This document shows positions 60,672 through 64,000 of a stretch of DNA of 64,000 nt, one piece after another. The position numbers were made by a program, and so were the translations under genes. Under the pieces are notes generated by a model. That model made no database searches. It worked only from the letters and a program-made list of their open reading frames with translations, and was not told the DNA's origin. Source of the stretch: Sphingorhabdus_B sp046154385 (GTDB taxonomy: Bacteria; Pseudomonadota; Alphaproteobacteria; Sphingomonadales; Sphingomonadaceae); assembly GCF_046154385.1 (NCBI RefSeq), contig NZ_JBJXFW010000045.1, positions 164,306 through 228,305 on the forward strand. The letters are read 5' to 3'. The stretch's first letter is position 1. Each line of letters starts with the position of its first letter.

Positions 60672-62270
60672 ATGACCGCACCTGTTTTACCCAGCCAAAT
60701 CAATCCAGACGCCGATGAATTTCGAAAGCGCAGTACGCATAACCGGGCGTTGCGCGACGAACTTTGGGCCAAGGTCGCAAAAGCCGCGCTGGGCGGGAAC
60801 GAAAAGTCGCGTGAACGCCATACTTCGCGCGGCAAGTTGCTTCCGCGCGAACGTGTTGAACGCTTGCTCGATCCCGGTTCACCCTTCCTCGAAATCGGCC
60901 AGCTCGCTGCTTGCGATCTCTACGACGGAGAAGTTCCAGGCGCTGGCCTGATCACCGGCATAGGCCGCGTCTCGGGCCGCCAGTGCATGATCGTGTGCAA
61001 CGACGCTACGGTTAAGGGTGGCACCTATTACCCGATGACCGTCAAAAAGCATCTGCGCGCGCAAGAAATTGCCGAGGCCAACCGCCTGCCTTGCATCTAT
61101 CTGGTTGACAGTGGCGGCGCGAATTTGCCGCATCAGGACGAGGTTTTCCCCGACCGCGACCATTTCGGTCGCATCTTCTTCAACCAAGCGAACATGAGCG
61201 CCAAGGGCATCCCGCAAATCGCCTGCGTCATGGGCAGTTGCACTGCGGGCGGTGCCTATGTTCCCGCAATGTCCGACGAGAGCGTCATCGTCCGCAATCA
61301 GGGCACGATCTTCCTCGCTGGCCCGCCCTTGGTAAAGGCCGCGACGGGGGAAGAAATCAGCGCCGAGGATCTGGGCGGCGGCGACTTACATGGCCGCAAG
61401 TCGGGCGTGGTCGATCATGTTGCCGAGAATGACGAACATGCGCTGACCATCGTGCGCGATATTGTCAGCCATTTGGGCCCCATCCACAAACTCGACATCG
61501 ACCTTAAAGATCCCCGCCCGCCAAAATATGACGCAAAAGAACTCTACGGCGTCATCCCCGACGACGTCCGCGCGCCTTATGACGTGCACGAAGTGATCGC
61601 GCGCATCGTCGACGGTAGCGAGTTTCACGAATTCAAGGCGCTCTATGGTAGCACGCTCGTCTGCGGTTTTGCCCATATCTGGGGGCAACCCGTCGCGATC
61701 CTCGCCAATAACGGCGTGCTGTTTAGCGAAAGCGCGGTCAAAGGCGCGCATTTCATCGAACTCGCCTGCCAGCGGCGAATACCGCTCTTGTTCCTCCAGA
61801 ACATCAGCGGCTTCATGGTCGGCGGCAAATATGAGGCGGAGGGGATCGCCAAGCATGGCGCGAAACTCGTCACGGCAGTCGCCACCGCGAGCGTGCCCAA
61901 GATCACCGTGCTGATCGGCGGCAGCTTCGGCGCGGGCAATTATGGTATGTGCGGGCGGGCTTATTCGCCGCGCTTTCTGTTCACCTGGCCCAACGCGCGG
62001 ATCAGCGTGATGGGCGGCGAACAGGCGGCGAGCGTGCTGGCTACTGTGCATCGCGATGCGGCGGGATGGACGGCGGAGGAGGCGGAGGCGTTCAAGGCCC
62101 CGATCCGCCAGAAGTATGAGGATGAAGGGAATCCGTACTACGCGACGGCCCGGCTGTGGGATGATGGAATTATCGACCCGGTGCAGACGCGGGATGTGTT
62201 GGGGTTAGCGTTGGGGGCTTGTGCGGGTGCGCCGGGTGGGACGACCGAATTCGGGGTATTCCGGATGTGA
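60672..62270 (+). CDS. mccB: Methylcrotonoyl-CoA carboxylase beta subunit (carboxyltransferase)
   Basis: Biotin-dependent carboxyltransferase subunit of 532 residues, the length of MCC-beta. Two crotonase-fold halves are visible: an N-terminal part with GKLLPRERVERLLDPGSPFLE, GGTYYPMTVKKHLRAQEIAE and DSGGANLPHQDEVFPDR, and a C-terminal part with NNGVLFSESAVKGAHFIELACQRRIPL, FLQNISGFMVG and FGAGNYGMCGRAYSPRFLFTWPNARISVMGGEQAA. The LPHQDEVFPDRDHFGRIF segment separates MCC from propionyl-CoA carboxylase. It acts in leucine and isoprenoid catabolism with a biotinylated alpha subunit, which is not in the window. Confidence 0.92.
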   Translation: MTAPVLPSQINPDADEFRKRSTHNRALRDELWAKVAKAALGGNEKSRERHTSRGKLLPRERVERLLDPGSPFLEIGQLAACDLYDGEVPGAGLITGIGRVSGRQCMIVCNDATVKGGTYYPMTVKKHLRAQEIAEANRLPCIYLVDSGGANLPHQDEVFPDRDHFGRIFFNQANMSAKGIPQIACVMGSCTAGGAYVPAMSDESVIVRNQGTIFLAGPPLVKAATGEEISAEDLGGGDLHGRKSGVVDHVAENDEHALTIVRDIVSHLGPIHKLDIDLKDPRPPKYDAKELYGVIPDDVRAPYDVHEVIARIVDGSEFHEFKALYGSTLVCGFAHIWGQPVAILANNGVLFSESAVKGAHFIELACQRRIPLLFLQNISGFMVGGKYEAEGIAKHGAKLVTAVATASVPKITVLIGGSFGAGNYGMCGRAYSPRFLFTWPNARISVMGGEQAASVLATVHRDAAGWTAEEAEAFKAPIRQKYEDEGNPYYATARLWDDGIIDPVQTRDVLGLALGACAGAPGGTTEFGVFRM

Positions 62271-62272
62271 GT

Positions 62273-62392
62273 ATGGACATTTCGCCCGACCAGGAAGCCA
62301 AACGCATTCTGCTAGGCCTAGCCGTTTTTTTCACTACCGTGATGGCTATCAAAGTTGGCATACTAATAGCGTTCGGCTGGCTCTTTCTTTAG
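62273..62392 (+). CDS. Small single-helix membrane peptide (39 residues)
   Basis: Starts MDISPDQEAKRILLGLAVFF with a hydrophobic helix to the end (VMAIKVGILIAFGWLFL). It begins 2 bp after the mccB stop and its stop overlaps a GTG that opens the next ORF. There is no clear ribosome site, so coding is only moderately supported. Confidence 0.35.
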   Translation: MDISPDQEAKRILLGLAVFFTTVMAIKVGILIAFGWLFL

Positions 62393-62613
62393 TGATAAGT
62401 TTTGCACTAGGAATATGGCTAAAGACGGCTGTAGATGTTGGAATCGACAATTTCTTTATAGAAGCCGTTTGCGCTCTTTTATCGCTTGCTTTCCTTCTTA
62501 TGGCAGCAATTATTGGCCTGGCAGCAATCGCATCTACGTTCTCGCTGATCGAATCGGCATTGGATGTCTTCGTGAGCAGCGGTGGACCACCACCTGAAAA
62601 TTATAGATATTGA
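62392..62613 (+). CDS. Small putative membrane protein (73 residues)
   Basis: From GTG 62392 (V I S F A L G I W...), overlapping the previous stop by one base. It has two hydrophobic segments (residues 1-12 and about 25-48, FLLMAAIIGLAAIA) separated by an acidic turn, and a C-terminal SSGGPPPENYRY tail. The frame is open further upstream but without a good start. No family recognised. Confidence 0.35.
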   Translation: MISFALGIWLKTAVDVGIDNFFIEAVCALLSLAFLLMAAIIGLAAIASTFSLIESALDVFVSSGGPPPENYRY

Positions 62614-62680
62614 GATGACCCAATCCCTCGTCATCACGCACCAGAGCGAAAATGCCAACCGGATCATCCGCCCCCAAATC

Positions 62681-62726
62681 CTACCCGGAACGGGGAGGGG
62701 GACCAAGCGAAGCATGGGGGAGGGGC
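62681..62726. repeat. DUF559-flanking GC-rich repeat, copy 1 (inverted)
   Basis: Contains GGAACGGGGAGGGGGACCAA, then GCGAAGC and GGGGGAGGGGCAC. It is the reverse complement of the copy at 62772-62819 with several mismatches, so the pair forms a long inverted repeat around 45 unique bases. Confidence 0.75.
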
Positions 62727-62771
62727 ACAGGAGGGGACGCGCTGTGGTGAGAGATGACGCTCAACCGAGAG

Positions 62772-62819
62772 TGCCCCTCCCCCAGCTTCGCTGGTCCCCC
62801 TCCCCCGTTGGGAGAGGAA
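62772..62819. repeat. DUF559-flanking GC-rich repeat, copy 2
   Basis: Reads GTGCCCCTCCCCCAGCTTCG, then CTGGTCCCCCTCCCCCGTTG and GGAGAGGAA. It ends directly at the DUF559 start codon and supplies its GGAGAGGAA ribosome site. Confidence 0.8.
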
Positions 62820-62820
62820 C

Positions 62821-63264
62821 ATGATCACCGGCCCTCCGCGCTCCGTCAAACTGGCGCGCAAATTGCGGGCAGAAATGAGCCTGCCGGAGGTCATTCTGTG
62901 GCGCGAACTTCGCAAGCGACCCGGCGACCTCAAATTCCGGCGACAACATCCAGCGGGCGTCTATGTCCTGGATTTCTATTGTGCCGCAGCCAGTCTGGCG
63001 ATCGAGGTCGATGGTATGGCGCATGATGGGCACGACGCCGACAGACGCGATGCGGCGCGGACGGCGTTTTTGAAATCGCAGCATGTGGCGACGATGCGCG
63101 TTCCGGCTCAGGCGGTATTGGATAGTCTGGAAGCCACGGTCGCGCGCATTGTCGAGGTTTGCGAGGAGAGGGGGGAGCGGTTGAGGGAGCGGCGGGAGCT
63201 CACGAAAGTGCCCCTCCACCATCCTTCGGATGGTCCCCCTCCCCGTTCCGGGGAGGTTCTGTGA
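62821..63264 (+). CDS. DUF559 family endonuclease-like protein
   Basis: Protein of 147 residues of the Vsr/restriction-endonuclease-like DUF559 family. Its core has an N-terminal ARKLRAEMSLPEVILWRELR helix and FRRQHPAGVYVLDFYC with Asp51. IEVDG with Glu62 and Asp64 completes the D...ExD nuclease arrangement. It probably cleaves or nicks DNA, but no activity is proven for the family to my knowledge. Repeat copies abut both ends: one stops at its ATG, and the last 18 codons (PLHHPSDGPPPRSGEVL) are read from another. Its stop overlaps the next start by 4 bp (GTGA). Confidence 0.85.
   Translation: MITGPPRSVKLARKLRAEMSLPEVILWRELRKRPGDLKFRRQHPAGVYVLDFYCAAASLAIEVDGMAHDGHDADRRDAARTAFLKSQHVATMRVPAQAVLDSLEATVARIVEVCEERGERLRERRELTKVPLHHPSDGPPPRSGEVL
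63208..63258. repeat. DUF559-flanking GC-rich repeat, copy 3
   Basis: Same orientation as copy 2: GTGCCCCTCCACCATCCTTC, then GGATGGTCCCCCTCCCCGTT and a GGGGAGG end. It encodes the C-terminus of the DUF559 protein and gives the ribosome site of the CPBP gene. Confidence 0.8.
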
Positions 63265-63929
63265 GCCGCGCCACTCCCTCCAAACCCCTCATCCTCCTCG
63301 GCGTCGCCATCGCCATCATCGGCAACGCCCTGTTCGCCTTCTCGCAACTCGAACCCGACGCCAGCATCCCCGCCCGCCTGCTCCGCGAGGGCACGGCGTG
63401 GCTGCTGCTGGCGGTCGTCGTCGGCTACGCCCTACGCATCGAAAAACTCCCCGCAACCTCCCTCGGCCTATGCCCCTTCAGCTGGAAGCAAACCCAATTA
63501 CCCGGCCTCGCCGCAGGCATCGCCCTCACGCTATTCGCGGGAGCGGCGGTATATATTGCGCAAACCGTCTTCCATCTCGAAGCCGACAACCACCTCATAT
63601 CCATGCTCGCCGGTATGCCATGGTGGATGCTGGTCCTGCTCTCCCTGCGCGCGGGTTTCGTCGAGGAAATCCTCTTCCGCGGCTATTTGCTTGACCGGCT
63701 GACCCGGCTGAGCGGACGCCGGTGGATCGGAATAGTCGGCTCGATCGCGCTGTTCACCGCGATGCATTTCGGCGGTTGGCAAGCGGGCCAGCTCATCCTC
63801 GTCGCGCTGGCCGGCACCCTGTTCACCGCGCTCTATCTGTGGAAACGAAACATCATGATTTGCGTTATCGCGCATTTCACGGTCGATCTGATCGCCGCTT
63901 TGGCCATAACCGCGAATGCGCAATCCTGA
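63261..63929 (+). CDS. CPBP family intramembrane metalloprotease
   Basis: Abi/CAAX-type (CPBP) membrane protein of 222 residues with about six hydrophobic segments. The catalytic motifs are all present: EExxxR (Glu135-Glu136...Arg140 in EEILFRGYL), His169 (FTAMHFGGW) and HxxxD (His205, Asp209 in HFTVD). Family members cleave membrane substrates or process bacteriocins; the substrate is unknown. The start is GTG 63261, overlapping the DUF559 stop by 4 bp with GGGAGG upstream. Residues upstream of this in the open frame are read from the repeat and are unlikely to be coding. Confidence 0.87.
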   Translation: MSRATPSKPLILLGVAIAIIGNALFAFSQLEPDASIPARLLREGTAWLLLAVVVGYALRIEKLPATSLGLCPFSWKQTQLPGLAAGIALTLFAGAAVYIAQTVFHLEADNHLISMLAGMPWWMLVLLSLRAGFVEEILFRGYLLDRLTRLSGRRWIGIVGSIALFTAMHFGGWQAGQLILVALAGTLFTALYLWKRNIMICVIAHFTVDLIAALAITANAQS

Positions 63930-63978
63930 ACGAAGATTTCGCTGTCCTACATGCGAAAATCGCTGATATCATCGCAGT

Positions 63979-64000
63979 ATGACCCAACCCGCCACCCCCG
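63979..64000 (+). CDS. Possible start of next gene (cut by window end)
   Basis: ATG at 63979 begins MTQPATP and stays open to the window edge, 49 bp after the CPBP stop. Too short to identify. Confidence 0.25.

Overview
The window reads as chromosomal DNA of an alphaproteobacterium, most likely from the Sphingomonadales (Sphingorhabdus/Sphingopyxis-like). This rests on a complete Entner-Doudoroff operon, a large TonB-dependent receptor, abundant CoA-thioester catabolism, an HTH-RibB-RibA-like fusion, an alphaproteobacterial single-cysteine DksA, a DUF1013/TrcR protein and typical sphingomonad intergenic repeats. Genus assignment is inference. No rRNA, tRNA, prophage or CRISPR array was seen.

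Layout. 1-7.5 kb: the end of a bifunctional PBP1A, a divergent LemA / DUF3137 pair, release factor 2, an exported protein and a soluble CBS-type chemoreceptor. 7.6-18 kb: lipid catabolism (SDR, acetyl-CoA synthetase, a racemase-thiolase-FadJ operon) and a TonB receptor. 18.2-21.5 kb: a fused 2-oxoacid dehydrogenase E1 translationally coupled to a FabD-like acyltransferase that lacks the malonyl-binding arginine. 21.5-27.1 kb: zwf-edd-glk-eda-pgl. 27-47 kb: housekeeping genes (dksA, serS, surE, rimO, recF, clpA, trcR) mixed with a Ser-rich surface protein, a P450, lipid enzymes, two PilZ proteins and a tiny PspC unit behind a sigma-54-like promoter. 47.6-58.7 kb: MBL hydrolase and fadD, a 0.41-kb inverted-repeat element, dinB, and a TetR-led cluster with a kinase-DUF6285 fusion and an acyl-CoA dehydrogenase. 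58.9-64 kb: ribBX-ribH, mccB, and a repeat-embedded DUF559 nuclease-like gene followed by a CPBP protease.

The most unusual content is intergenic. Seven copies of a composite palindrome built from GGGAC-N-GTCCC units lie only between 27.1 and 47.2 kb. A REP-associated tyrosine transposase (RAYT) gene sits among them, bracketed by two copies, and its last codons and stop lie inside one. All seven copies appear to have the same orientation. A separate family of CCCCTCCCC-type repeats brackets the DUF559 gene, a second possible repeat-nuclease pairing.

Regulatory sequence is also informative. A 16-bp pattern, TTAAYYG-YG-CRRTTAA, occurs near three separate fatty-acid catabolic units, suggesting a shared acyl-CoA-responsive repressor. 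The ribBX gene has a near-consensus promoter whose spacer holds a perfect palindrome, its product begins with a helix-turn-helix, and the predicted transcript start coincides with the start codon; autoregulation and a leaderless mRNA are the inference. The kinase-DUF6285 fusion with its acyl-CoA dehydrogenase resembles the LvaAB/LvaC (mammalian ACAD10/11) route for 4-hydroxyacyl-CoAs.
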